In this document: positions 9,490 through 17,411 of the stretch, piece after piece
Layout: every line of letters starts with the position of its first letter
How positions within the stretch are numbered: position 1 is the stretch's first letter
NCBI GenBank assembly: GCA_015852425.1
Contig: JAAAIG010000399.1
Span: forward strand, 11,049 to 30,541
DNA length: 19,493 nucleotides
From: Gryganskiella cystojenkinii
Lineage: Eukaryota > Mortierellomycota > Mortierellomycetes > Mortierellales > Mortierellaceae
Direction of reading: 5' to 3'
Position numbers and translations under genes: made by a program
Notes under the pieces: model-generated
Database searches by the model: none
Seen by the model: only the letters and a program-made list of their open reading frames with translations
Told to the model about the DNA's origin: nothing

Positions 9490-9726
9490 TTTGAATGGCT
9501 CCTGGACATGACTAATGACACGTCGTGGGCGACCGCAACTTTGTTGTCCAACAAGCAGCGCCGAAGTGGAAGAGATCGGAGATCGCTCCTCAGCACTCGG
9601 AATCACGAGCGGGAGTAGTTGCCTGGCTCGAAAAACCTTTCGCAAGCTCGCAGGTTGCGAGTATTTTTCTAGAGCTCCGACAACGGGCAAGTCAGGCGTA
9701 CAAATTTGGCACGTGGTTCCATTAAG
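9490..9726 (+). pseudogene. Unrecognised exon fragment with a one-base shift
   Basis: TTGTTCTTTTACAG ending at 9489 is a textbook splice acceptor. Directly after it, frame 1 reads FEWLLDMTNDTSW; at the GGG around 9527-9529 the reading must move to frame 0, giving GDRNFVVQQAAPKWKRSE and later VVAWLEKPFASSQVASIF and QAYKFGTWFH, with a TAA at 9724-9726. The two parts join naturally if one G was lost from the G run. I do not recognise the protein and could not assemble upstream exons. Confidence 0.4.
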
Positions 9727-9729
9727 AAA

Positions 9730-10610
9730 ATTCGAAACGCTCTGAAAAGTTTGTGTCTTTCTCGGGAAACCTCAGGAACGACTCATGTCTTATATAATAC
9801 AGGCACCCCTAACCTTCGACTTGAACTCTGAGCAAAGGTTGCGATGAAGGAATGGGTCATGTTCTGGACTCTTTCTTTTAAAAAAAATTTGTTTGACCAG
9901 CTATTAATACCTCATTCTGGAGCGAGATATTGACTCGGCATGAGAATCACCAGGTTTGTGGCTCCCATCAAAATGGGCGACAGAAATCGAACCACCAACA
10001 CATTTTCATTTTCGTATCCCCGATGCTCCGATTCTGGCTGACGAACTTAAGGTTCGATAGGGCGTCAAAAAAAAAATAATCTAGAGCCCGTTTCGAATCC
10101 TGTCGGAAGGTTGGCATCAAAGCTGTTCCCCATCAAATCCTTCCCAAAATAACAAACAAAAAGATTTTGTACCAATCAAAGGGGATGGTGGGATGGGTGG
10201 AAACATCGAACAAGCTGTGGATTCCTTTCCGAAGGCTCTCCAAAGGGCGTCAATCGACGGTATAGGGATCGGAAGACAAAACCCACGCCCATCGATCAGA
10301 TTGGTACAGCAACCAAGATACATCCCGAGTCATGAGAGCGCGTTCGAACCAAACGAAAGCTCGCTGTGAGAGAAAAGTTATGCATGTTGAGCCATAGAGC
10401 AAGAGACATTTCATGGGACCCATGGCAAAGAAGTACAATGGTGTAAGCCAACGTATGGCTCTCGCATTCCATGCCCACTTTTCATCTTTCCTCGTTTCAT
10501 TCTCAATTTTACCCTGTCTACAGGCGATACCCTGGCAGAAAGCCGAGAAATCGCTCGCATTGTTGGAAATGATATCCAGGGAAAGGTAGTAAGTTCTTGA
10601 GGTCGCACAT
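9730..10610. other. Intergenic stretch, nothing supported
   Basis: Minus-strand ORFs at 10117-10478 overlap each other and show no domain. The right end is the upstream region of the cystine-knot peptide gene. Confidence 0.4.
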
Positions 10611-10624
10611 GGAGTTGTCGTTCG

Positions 10625-10632
10625 CTATATAA
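10625..10632 (+). promoter_or_regulatory. TATA box of the cystine-knot peptide gene
   Basis: TATATAAA lies 90 bases before the ATG at 10715. A pyrimidine-rich tract follows at about 10655-10700, consistent with a transcription start there. Confidence 0.65.
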
Positions 10633-10714
10633 ATATGGGTTAAGTCGCCCAATTTCACTTTTTTTCCTTTCTTCTTTACATTCTCCTTCAAAGCCCAAGC
10701 CCCCACACTCCAAG

Positions 10715-10930
10715 ATGCTTTCCAACAAGTTGTTCCTTATTGCCCTGATGGGCGTTGCTCTCGTGGCCAGCGTCGTCGAATCCTCAGTCATTCCCGAAAA
10801 GCGTGCAACCTGTCTTTCGCTGGGATCAAGCTGCAGCGTTATTCCCGATATCACTCGTCCTCGCTGCTGCAATTTCCTTGTTTGTGACCTCAAGACTGCC
10901 AGATGCAAAAGCGGTATCACCATCAACTAA
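10715..10930 (+). CDS. Secreted pro-peptide with inhibitor-cystine-knot cysteine pattern
   Basis: The product is 71 residues. Residues 1 to about 23 are a signal peptide, followed by a short pro-region ending in Lys29-Arg30, a Kex2 processing site. The mature part of about 41 residues has six cysteines at 33, 40, 51, 52, 57 and 64: C-x6-C-x10-C-C-x4-C-x6-C. The CC pair and these spacings fit the inhibitor cystine knot (knottin) framework, a very stable three-disulfide fold used by peptides with many roles, including protease inhibition and channel or membrane binding. The role here cannot be read from sequence. The gene has its own TATA box and polyadenylation signal and no intron. A longer minus ORF over the same bases lacks these features and is a shadow. 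Confidence 0.8.
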   Translation: MLSNKLFLIALMGVALVASVVESSVIPEKRATCLSLGSSCSVIPDITRPRCCNFLVCDLKTARCKSGITIN

Positions 10931-11060
10931 AGTACCCGCCATGAGCCTCTTTCCTGTGTGAGATCATACCCTGTTATTCAACCAACGGTTCAATGCGGAA
11001 TCCATACAAAATATAATCAAGATAAACGAGCCTCTTTGTCCACCAAAAACATAAAGTAAA

Positions 11061-11066
11061 AATAAA
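11061..11066 (+). terminator. AATAAA polyadenylation signal
   Basis: AATAAA lies 130 bases after the stop of the cystine-knot peptide gene, in an A-rich stretch suitable as a 3' end. Confidence 0.4.
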
Positions 11067-11189
11067 CCGTGTAAAGTTAATGGTCAACGAGGTCAATAGA
11101 GGGATTTATTAATTCTGTCCGGGCAAAGACTATATCATTGCCCGCCTACAAATGACTGTACATTCCAATCTAAGACACAGGGGTATATT

Positions 11190-11816
11190 ATGTGGCAATT
11201 ATGCAACGATATTCAACCACACACCGCGTCAAATATAATAACGAAATTCTTAGTAGCTACATCGCCAAATACTCCACCGATGGAACAAAAGTGGATGAGT
11301 AGCCATCAAGTTGTAAACGTGAGGGAGTACTGGAACTTGGTCGTTCAGAAAGGATATTCGGGATTAATGGCCATGTCTAGATTGGAGATGGTGGTTCTTC
11401 TTTCGTTCATTCTCGATGCCGACGTCAGCCTTCGACATGATTCCAACAACTCTCAGCCTCATTTGCAGGACTGGCTTCGTCATTTTGCCGTGGAAGAATT
11501 GATCGAACTTGAAACAGCCGCCCTCCAACATACTGACCCCGATCTCTCTCACATACAACACCTCATAGAAATCGAGCAGGAAATTCTCACAGGCGGGCAC
11601 ATCGAGAAGCCAGCTTTTTGCTCTAGGCTCGACTGGACAGAAAGGGAAAACGCAGCGCCCAATATTCCCTTCGATGCATTCAACAACAACGCCAACGTCG
11701 CCTCATCCCCGCCAATTCTGACCCAGACCCCCCCCCCCCCCCCCCCCCCCAGAGAAGAAAGTTCATGTGTTGCTCTAACGAGTGTCGCTGCCTCCATCAT
11801 CGTCGTAGGTGCGTAA
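11190..11816 (+). CDS. Hypothetical protein with poly-proline run and hydrophobic C terminus
   Basis: The ORF is 208 codons. Its middle (residues about 45-130) is predicted mostly helical and acidic, for example WLRHFAVEELIELETAAL; the later part is Asn/Pro-rich, and the end has a short hydrophobic stretch (VALTSVAASIIVVGA). I recognise no family. TATATTA at 11184 overlaps the first ATG, so the in-frame ATG at 11280, 96 bases downstream, may be the real start (178 residues), matching the TATA-to-ATG spacing of other genes here. A run of 23 C at 11728-11750 encodes the prolines and makes the frame after it uncertain: one other frame ends after ten codons, and the third gives a Cys/Arg-rich tail ending at 11835. 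An AATAAA follows at 11838. Confidence 0.5.
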   Translation: MWQLCNDIQPHTASNIITKFLVATSPNTPPMEQKWMSSHQVVNVREYWNLVVQKGYSGLMAMSRLEMVVLLSFILDADVSLRHDSNNSQPHLQDWLRHFAVEELIELETAALQHTDPDLSHIQHLIEIEQEILTGGHIEKPAFCSRLDWTERENAAPNIPFDAFNNNANVASSPPILTQTPPPPPPPREESSCVALTSVAASIIVVGA

Positions 11817-11837
11817 GTAGAGCAGTTGAGGTTTGAA

Positions 11838-11843
11838 AATAAA
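11838..11843 (+). terminator. AATAAA polyadenylation signal
   Basis: It lies 22 bases after the stop at 11816, consistent with the 3' end of the hypothetical protein gene. Confidence 0.4.
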
Positions 11844-11849
11844 TAATTA

Positions 11850-12580
11850 GAAAAACGAACATATTCGTTGAAGAAAGTGTACGAGCTGCTCGTTCGTCCT
11901 TTTTTTGGGCATTGAACGCTGTTAGTTTGAAATCCCTTTTTTGGAAACCTTCGAAAAAAAAATTCGTACGACTGGTGTAGGATGTGCCGGGTTGCCATCA
12001 TACAAAATTTGAAAGGAAAAGAAGACATGGCATCAACAACACTGTTGTAACTGATGGGTTTGAGTACCTTCTGGCGCTCGGCATGGTCCAAACAGGGATG
12101 CAGCTCACTGGGCATTATATTATATCGATCCTCAATGTAAAGCGGATATTGCTTCCTTCAACCAAAACTTCCAACACAGCTCGAAATATGTGGTGATGGA
12201 ATCTTACAGAAGCCAGAAGCCTCCAGGAGGTTCATTCTCAAGTCAAGAAGCGACTGGTACTCCTTTGGTATGTACTGTGGTCATTGTTTCGAACTTGTCG
12301 CCCTTGCCATGCAATGGAAGGATGTAGATATGAAGATATCACGTTCAAAACTGTCACAGGTTTGATTTGGCGCGTGGTGGACGGGGATGACCTGGAGACT
12401 ATTCTCACACCATCATTTGATTCTTTCCAATGCCCCATGAATTTTCCCACCCTTTCTTCAGCTTGCCCTTGATCTTTCTCATTCCTGTTCATAAGTGGAA
12501 TAGTATTCTGATAATACATTCTCACTATGCCCTAATGATAATAATGACTTGATTTGTTACTTTTCATTAAGGTCCCTTTT
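11850..12580. other. Intergenic stretch, nothing supported
   Basis: Small ORFs on both strands (for example minus 12525-12238 with an acidic-basic helix near QAEERVGKF) have no promoter or recognised domain. The right end is the upstream region of the plus-strand promoter at 12585. Confidence 0.35.
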
Positions 12581-12584
12581 CACA

Positions 12585-12592
12585 TATATAAG
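12585..12592 (+). promoter_or_regulatory. TATA box facing the inverted repeat from the left
   Basis: TATATAAG lies 92 bases before the ATG at 12677, the same spacing as the TATA box of the cystine-knot gene. Transcription from it would enter the left repeat arm. Confidence 0.5.
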
Positions 12593-12676
12593 GAAGGCAT
12601 GCATCCTTGTGTCCTGCTTTGAGACGCATCTGATCCTACTTCAAGACTCAAGACTCGCAACACACTCCTAAAGCTC

Positions 12677-12787
12677 ATGGCAATTGCTCCAAGAACCGTT
12701 GCAAGAGCCATTGCAAGAACTGCCATAGACCCTGAGAACGTTCGCGTAACTGTCCATGAAGCCCTTGTACTGTACCACCCCGACTGA
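12677..12787 (+). pseudogene. Truncated ORF ending at the repeat boundary
   Basis: From the ATG, 36 codons of natural composition follow (MAIAPRTVARAIARTAI, then DPENVRVTVHEALVLYHPD), and then a TGA at 12785-12787 whose last two bases are the first bases of the left repeat arm (12786). The gene segment inside the arm continues in a different frame (ATG GGC AAT from 12789). This looks like the first exon of a gene whose continuation was replaced or knocked out of frame when the repeat arose. A good TATA box lies upstream. I do not recognise the protein. Confidence 0.45.
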
Positions 12788-12979
12788 CATGGGCAATGAC
12801 AAGTTTCAGATTTCTCTATCCTCGTCTCCTGTTGGGCAGTCGACCAGCCAGTTTCAGCTACAGACACCCACAGCTCATGGTAGTCTACTTGTAAGTGTGC
12901 TGCAGGCCTTGAGCCTAACCAGTGTGCCTCTCCTGCACAGAATGAAGCTCGCCATTATCAACGAACTCTTCCGACAGGA
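12786..12979 (+). repeat. Left arm of a 194-base inverted repeat
   Basis: The arm is the reverse complement of 13002-13195 with only two mismatches that I can find, at 12798 (G against A in the other copy read the same way) and 12973 (G against A). It carries, in plus sense, a coding segment (KFQISLSSSPVGQSTSQFQ onward), a 50-base intron at 12891-12940 (GTAAGTG donor, CCTAACC branch point, CTGCACAG acceptor, phase 0), and the start of a second exon (NEARHYQRTLPTG). Confidence 0.95.
12891..12940 (+). other. 50-base intron inside the left arm
   Basis: The donor GTAAGTG, branch point CTAAC at 12914-12918 and acceptor CACAG at 12936-12940 are all consensus. The identical intron occurs on the minus strand at 13090-13041 in the right arm. 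Reading through it keeps the frame open for a while, but splicing joins SLL to NEARHYQ in phase 0. Confidence 0.65.
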
Positions 12980-14083
12980 GCATTTTTTTCGCCGTCAAGT
13001 ATCCTGTTGGAAGAGTTCGTTGATAATGGCGAGCTTCATTCTGTGCAGGAGAGGCACACTGGTTAGGCTCAAGGCCTGCAGCACACTTACAAGTAGACTA
13101 CCATGAGCTGTGGGTGTCTGTAGCTGAAACTGGCTGGTCGACTGCCCAACAGGAGACGAGGATAGAGAAATCTGAAACTTGTTATTGCCCATGTCGACAG
13201 GCTCGATGCATCCGTAAGCAAAACTTGACATGGAGGATGGCCTAAGAGGAGATATGGAGGAGTCTGGCAGCACCGGAGCTTTACCCTTGCTCTTGCGCCG
13301 CCTGCCAGCGGTTTTGGCAGCCTCGTCCTCAGCGATCTGAGCGCCATCGTCAATTTCCATGAGCCCTTCGCCAATGGGGGAAACTAGAGCTTGTGCTTGC
13401 TCGATGGGTTGATGGGATGCTTTGTCTTTGTTCTTGGTGCTCTCTCAACTTGGTAGTGTCTGGTACGGATAAACGGTTCGTCGTTGTCGTTGTCGTAGTC
13501 GTGGTCCTCAACAATAGGTCTCAAACAGATCGAGAAATCTAACGAATCAGCATCAGAGGGAGCGCGTTAGAGGTGGGATCGACACCCTATAGTCCCTGCT
13601 TCAAATGAATAATGTGCAGTTATCGTATCTTACTCGCAGCTGAGAGCTTCGTGCCCCATTTCTTGATACGGCTCGCATACAGCGGCAGCGTGCGTGGTTG
13701 TAAATACGACCTTCTTTTTGCCCGGTGCAGCTTTTCGTAGAGACCCGGGCTTTATCTTCTTGAAACTGATGGTTGACTGTGGAGAGGTGTTGTTGGTGGA
13801 GGAGCCGCTATTGCTGGTAGGGCGTGGCGATGGCTTTCAGGCATTTTTGCTAACGGATGCCCTCGAGCTTGGCCTGAACCAAATCATCATGGCAGCCATC
13901 GTCCTTCGCCCGTTTTCTCTTGCCCTTGTCTTGAGAGGCGCTGCTGATAGTGCTACAGGTGGCGAGGGTGTATGGACGAGGCGCCGCCTGCGCCCGTGTC
14001 ACCATTCGTCGGTTGACCTTCAGGGCTTTAACTGGTGGAGAATGGCTCTTGGAAGATCCTGGTTCCTTACGGTGTGATATCAT
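12915..14083 (-). pseudogene. Ser/Thr-rich basic, probably nuclear protein; broken gene ending in the hairpin
   Basis: Family not recognised. The ATG at 14083 lies about 100 bases after a TATA box. The protein has basic clusters (DKGKRKRAKDD, GRRRKSKGK, KAAPGKKKVVF), an acidic tract (EDHDYDNDNDEP) and a Ser/Gln-rich segment, as in nuclear regulators. Coding character moves between frames: a TAG at 13852-13850 and TGA at 13839-13837, avoidable by a phase-0 46-base intron 13879-13834 with a weak GTTCAG donor; a probable 38-base intron 13633-13596; a shift next to a TAA at 13569-13567 that no intron explains; and a two-base shift in a CT repeat at 13440-13446 (GAGAGAGC on the coding strand). The last intron is 13090-13041. 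After the right arm the frame crosses the spacer and ends at a TAG (12917-12915) inside the opposite arm, so the native 3' end is lost. Confidence 0.55.
13002..13195 (-). repeat. Right arm of a 194-base inverted repeat
   Basis: It is the reverse complement of 12786-12979, separated from it by a 22-base T-rich spacer (12980-13001). In minus sense it is continuous with the coding sequence of the gene starting at 14083 (CIEPVDMGNNKFQ), so this copy sits in its parent gene and the left arm is probably the derived copy. Confidence 0.95.
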
Positions 14084-14182
14084 TCAATGGGAAAGAATGA
14101 TGGTTGGTACAGAGAAAGCAGTGTGAAGCGTGTGTATTCGTGCCGAATAAAGAACGGAAGAAAGAACTTTATCGATACTTCA

Positions 14183-14190
14183 TTTTATAG
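14183..14190 (-). promoter_or_regulatory. TATA box facing the inverted repeat from the right
   Basis: CTATAAAA reads on the minus strand, about 100 bases before the ATG at 14083. It points towards the hairpin, opposite to the TATA box at 12585. Confidence 0.5.
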
Positions 14191-14194
14191 TCAC

Positions 14195-14880
14195 TGATGC
14201 TGCAACCACCATCTACACATCCATCCTCTGTTGCCTTCAGCCTGCTCGCCTGACTACACTCAGGTGATACTATCCTCATTTGCCTATTCGCGCAATAGCA
14301 CAGAACCCACGACGTGTCAGTCTGTGCAGGTTGTGGCTGCCGTTGATTGATGCCCTACAAGATGTCTATTCCCGAAATATGCCTGCTGTCTTTTCTCCTT
14401 CCGTCCTGTTGTCCTGTTGTACATCATGTGCCTCTCGTCATTAAGTTCATATGGTCTTGCATGTGGTTGACATGGTCTTACATGTGCCTACATGGTTCCC
14501 GCGTGATACCCCCTATATGACGTCCCTTTACTATTCTCGAAAAAACGTACTATATTTTCGCCCTACCTCCTGTTGTTCACCTTGCGCCTCACATGGTCTT
14601 GCCACGAGTTGATTTGATGGTAGAGGAAGGATTAGATGAAGGTGTGGGCAGTGATGTGCCCTCTTGCGTGACAAGCATTCGCGTGAGAAGCACCTGCTAC
14701 CTTATTCGTGACTGCTCCAGTGTGATCTTTGCACGTTACCAAAAAAAGAGCATGTTCCCACGGACAGGGGGTAAAGAAAACTAGTTCATTTGATCGCTTT
14801 TACCTCATTTCTTCAAATCCTTCTTAAACTTCTGTCCTAGCCTTCTCTCTACATCCCTTCTTCACGTTTTCACGTTCCCC
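14195..14880. other. Intergenic stretch with short degenerate repeats
   Basis: ATGGTCTTGC at 14451, CATGGTCTTAC at 14471 and CATGGTCTTGC at 14592 recur, each near CATGTG or CCTGTTGT words, suggesting a degenerate tandem duplication. No gene is supported. The right end (14820-14880) is pyrimidine-rich and promoter-like. Confidence 0.35.
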
Positions 14881-14894
14881 TATCACTGTCTTCA

Positions 14895-15329
14895 ATCTGG
14901 CTCGATTTCGGACGCAAAAGGGCACATAAACATGCATCCATTACCAAGGCGAAAGTCAAGTTGGCGAAAGAACAATTACAAGAAGGAATATCAGCTCGGA
15001 ACTCCACATCATCAGTCAAGATCTCTGTTGGATCTGCCATCAGCATCCGCAAGGACAATGAGGAGAACATTCCCCTCCTCAGATCGGTCGACCTCGAAAC
15101 ATCACCAAGAAGACCAGAAGGAAGATGGCACTCTATTTTATTCTGGGAAGGACAACAATCGCCATCTATTTATATTTGCCTCCATTCCTCTTTCAATTTT
15201 TATCTCCTTTCCACAGGAACCTTGCTGCAGCCAACGGCCATGACGGGACCAGAGTCAAGGGCTGGTCAAACTTTTGACCCTCGTCTTCGACACAGCAACA
15301 CAGAAACACTTCATCACGACTCGACTTGA
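14895..15329 (+). pseudogene. Coding fragment, possibly the N-terminal part of the decayed family gene downstream
   Basis: Frame 0 reads HASITKAKVKLAKEQLQEGI, then a Ser-rich stretch and IPLLRSVDLETSP, with stop at 15327. Composition is natural for a fungal linker or low-complexity region with one basic helix. There is no ATG at the head of the frame; an ATG at 14932 is in another frame. It is preceded by a pyrimidine-rich tract. Given its strand and closeness, I infer it is the first part of the decayed gene at 16094-17408, but I recognise no domain and the region after about 15140 may be non-coding. Confidence 0.35.
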
Positions 15330-15577
15330 TCCGCAAGCAGGGTAACATACTGTCCTCTGGAAGGATGTTCCGATGATTTTCAAGAACGCTTACCTGGCTC
15401 GGGGTTCTGTGTTGCCACAGTACCCTTCCTCATAGGAGACGACACCTACGAGGAGTAAGTCCTTTGACTATGCAACCCTTTAGTACATCCCGCAATATCT
15501 AGCAACGTCATTATTTGACAATTATCACCTCAGTTAGGTTTGTACCTCGTCGGATCGTCTATTACTCAGATACAGCA

Positions 15578-15904
15578 ATGGAGATTATACTAGAAGAAGA
15601 CGCTGTCGTCAACACGTTCGTCTTTGAATTACCAGTAGTTCAAGCGCCAGAAATTGAGGCGCTAATGGCCGTGATGGAGCCTGTCATCACTCAACCTGTC
15701 ATCGGAGAAGCCACTGTCAGAGAACCGGTTATTAACGAACACATCATCGGAAAATCGGTCATCGAGACCCCTTCCATCATGGATCGTAAACTAACTATGC
15801 CTATACATTCAACGCTCGAGCTCAACACTTCAAAGGCACCACAGGGACAAACCAGGGTCAACCATTCACTATTCATTCATCAGATCGTTACCGGAGAACT
15901 GTAG
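15578..15904 (+). CDS. Short ORF with Pro-Val-Ile quasi-repeats
   Basis: From ATG 15578 the ORF has 108 residues. The centre repeats a Glu/Gln-Pro-Val-Ile theme (EPVITQPVIGEATVREPVIN and on to KSVIETPSI), which looks like a short degenerate amino-acid repeat rather than chance. It could be a middle segment of the decayed gene that surrounds it, or a small separate gene. No family is recognised, and no promoter or polyadenylation signal was found. Confidence 0.35.
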   Translation: MEIILEEDAVVNTFVFELPVVQAPEIEALMAVMEPVITQPVIGEATVREPVINEHIIGKSVIETPSIMDRKLTMPIHSTLELNTSKAPQGQTRVNHSLFIHQIVTGEL

Positions 15905-16093
15905 GATCAACTCAGGGTAATCGATGGTCAAGATGAACTATAGGCAGCGAGTTCCATCACCAACAACGAACCATCGTCCACCGCCATGGTGTCAAGGGCA
16001 ATAATACCACCTGCTCCCTCGGGTCTCACGTTCGTCACACGACGCCATTTCAGTCTTATTAGTCACTCTACAACGATTACCTGAGCGCCCATC

Positions 16094-17408
16094 ATGTCTG
16101 GTCAGGTTGCTCAGGCGAACGTGATTATGGACCTCATGAGCTCATTACTTACCGCTCAAGTCTGAAATGGATAAGAACGCAGGCCTTCAACAGCAACTCA
16201 TGGAAATGAGTCAAAAGATTCCCAAGATGCAGCAAATCGCCCTCGATCACCTTTCCAACCTTGCAAACCCAGATCGAGGCCGTCCTCACCCGAATATACG
16301 AGCTCCACGAATACCCCATCCCGAGATAGTTCATTGTCTTGCCCAAGGTCGGCGGTCGGTCCACGCGAGATGCGATTTGAAACCGTTCAGGCAACAGCAG
16401 TTCCGGTTATGTTTCTTGTGCGAATGTGGGCGGCATACGACCAAGGACGGTGCCACGACTATTGACGAGAGGTCCATTTGACGAAGCATGACAGATACGA
16501 TATCGATCAGCCAACAGAGTTCTTTCGCAAGTATGGTCACTATATCATGTCAATGATGCAAATGTTCAAGATCGGAGTCTAAGCCGCCAGTCTGGTGGTT
16601 CCTCGGCTGGCGCATTTCAATTTAGTCGAGAGCATCGATATGACGACTCGACAACTCGCAGAAACCAAGGGCTCAATCCGCTCCTTGGCCGATGAGACCA
16701 TTGCTTTTATCGAAGGTCAACATGCGCGGCTCAACGTGGATGCACTTCTCAGTAGCAACGGCAGTAGAGGCGGCAGCGGCGTTTACGTCCATTTGCTGTT
16801 GCTGGCCCTCAAAGGCGTCGAATTGGAACAGCTTGAGAATTTTCTTCAAGTCGCGGACACAGGGAGAGCGCTCGGTAACCATTCAAGAACGATGACCTCG
16901 GATGGTCATGTGAAGTGGGTCAGTCGTCACCACTTCCGGCCAATGTACAGGCTTTAAGTCATCAGCAGCTGTTGGGCATCGTGTATGAGCATAGTAGTGT
17001 CCTGGAAGAGACTATTAGTTCGTTAACCATGTCGCTCGCGAGCAAGACTGTCGCGAATCCGCTTTACGCCGCACTGGAGCAAGCTCATGCGATCCTAGAA
17101 CTCCAAGTCGAGCTGGGCTGGGATGTCTCAATGGAAGACCTTCGCAAATTTGCAAAAGCCATCAGCAAATCTTATGTCACAATTTTGATCGTCCACAGCG
17201 ATCGCTTTCGGGCGGTCCGACCATGAACATCGTCAACAGGAACCGCCATTACGCGCCTCTGATCCAGCTTCTTGGAAACGGTCGTCTTCAATCAGCCGAG
17301 TTTGGTATCAAGGACATTTCCGCAGAGTCGACCTCTCGGCTATCCGTGTCGCGCCTCATATTCGTGCCATTTGCATTCCCAATTAGTACTGAACCAAGCG
17401 CGAAATAA
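16094..17408 (+). pseudogene. Decayed member of a large fungal (Mortierella-type) hypothetical protein family
   Basis: Reading across frames gives a continuous protein: SGQVAQANVIMDLMSSLL; a helical Gln/Leu-rich stretch; LQTQIEAVLTRIYELHEYPI, then FIVLP; FRLCFLCECGRHTTKDG; a KHDRYD...EFFRKYGHYIMSMMQ block; VVPRLAHFNLVESID; LENFLQVADTGRALGN; TSDGHVKWV; then leucine-rich-repeat-like segments (ILELQVELGWDVSMEDLRKF, IVNRNRHYAPLIQLLGNG). I recall this motif order from large uncharacterised proteins of Mortierella-type fungi; it is unnamed and unchecked. Frames run 2, 0, 1, 0, 2, 1, 0 with changes near 16163, 16263, 16360-16380, 16476, 16930-16955 and 17215, plus in-frame TAG 16327-16329 and TAA 16580-16582. 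No plausible introns explain these, so it is a pseudogene. The family's usual function is not known to me. Confidence 0.75.
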
Positions 17409-17411
17409 GAT

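Noticed and set aside
9965..10105. Possible tRNA T-arm (TTCGAAT-like words)
   Set aside because: No matching acceptor stem, D-arm or anticodon arm could be folded around them.
11549..12115. 188-codon minus ORF containing poly-glycine
   Set aside because: The glycine run is the antisense of the C run, and the ORF shadows the plus-strand ORF.
12756..13106. Plus ORF reading across both repeat arms as one protein
   Set aside because: It reads through the 50-base intron and then the antisense of the right arm; the second half is not a real protein sequence.
8699..13839. Repeat-induced point mutation (TGG to TAG in the lectin relic, TGG to TGA near 13837)
   Set aside because: Two G-to-A changes are too few, the second may lie in an intron, and the near-identical hairpin arms show no such mutation.
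13694..14077. 127-codon plus ORF
   Set aside because: It is the antisense of the basic Ser/Thr-rich minus-strand gene, which has a TATA box and nuclear-type composition.
16327..16582. Introns as an explanation for the stops in the decayed family gene
   Set aside because: No GT-AG pairs of suitable length and phase surround them, and coding motifs continue on both sides without a gap.
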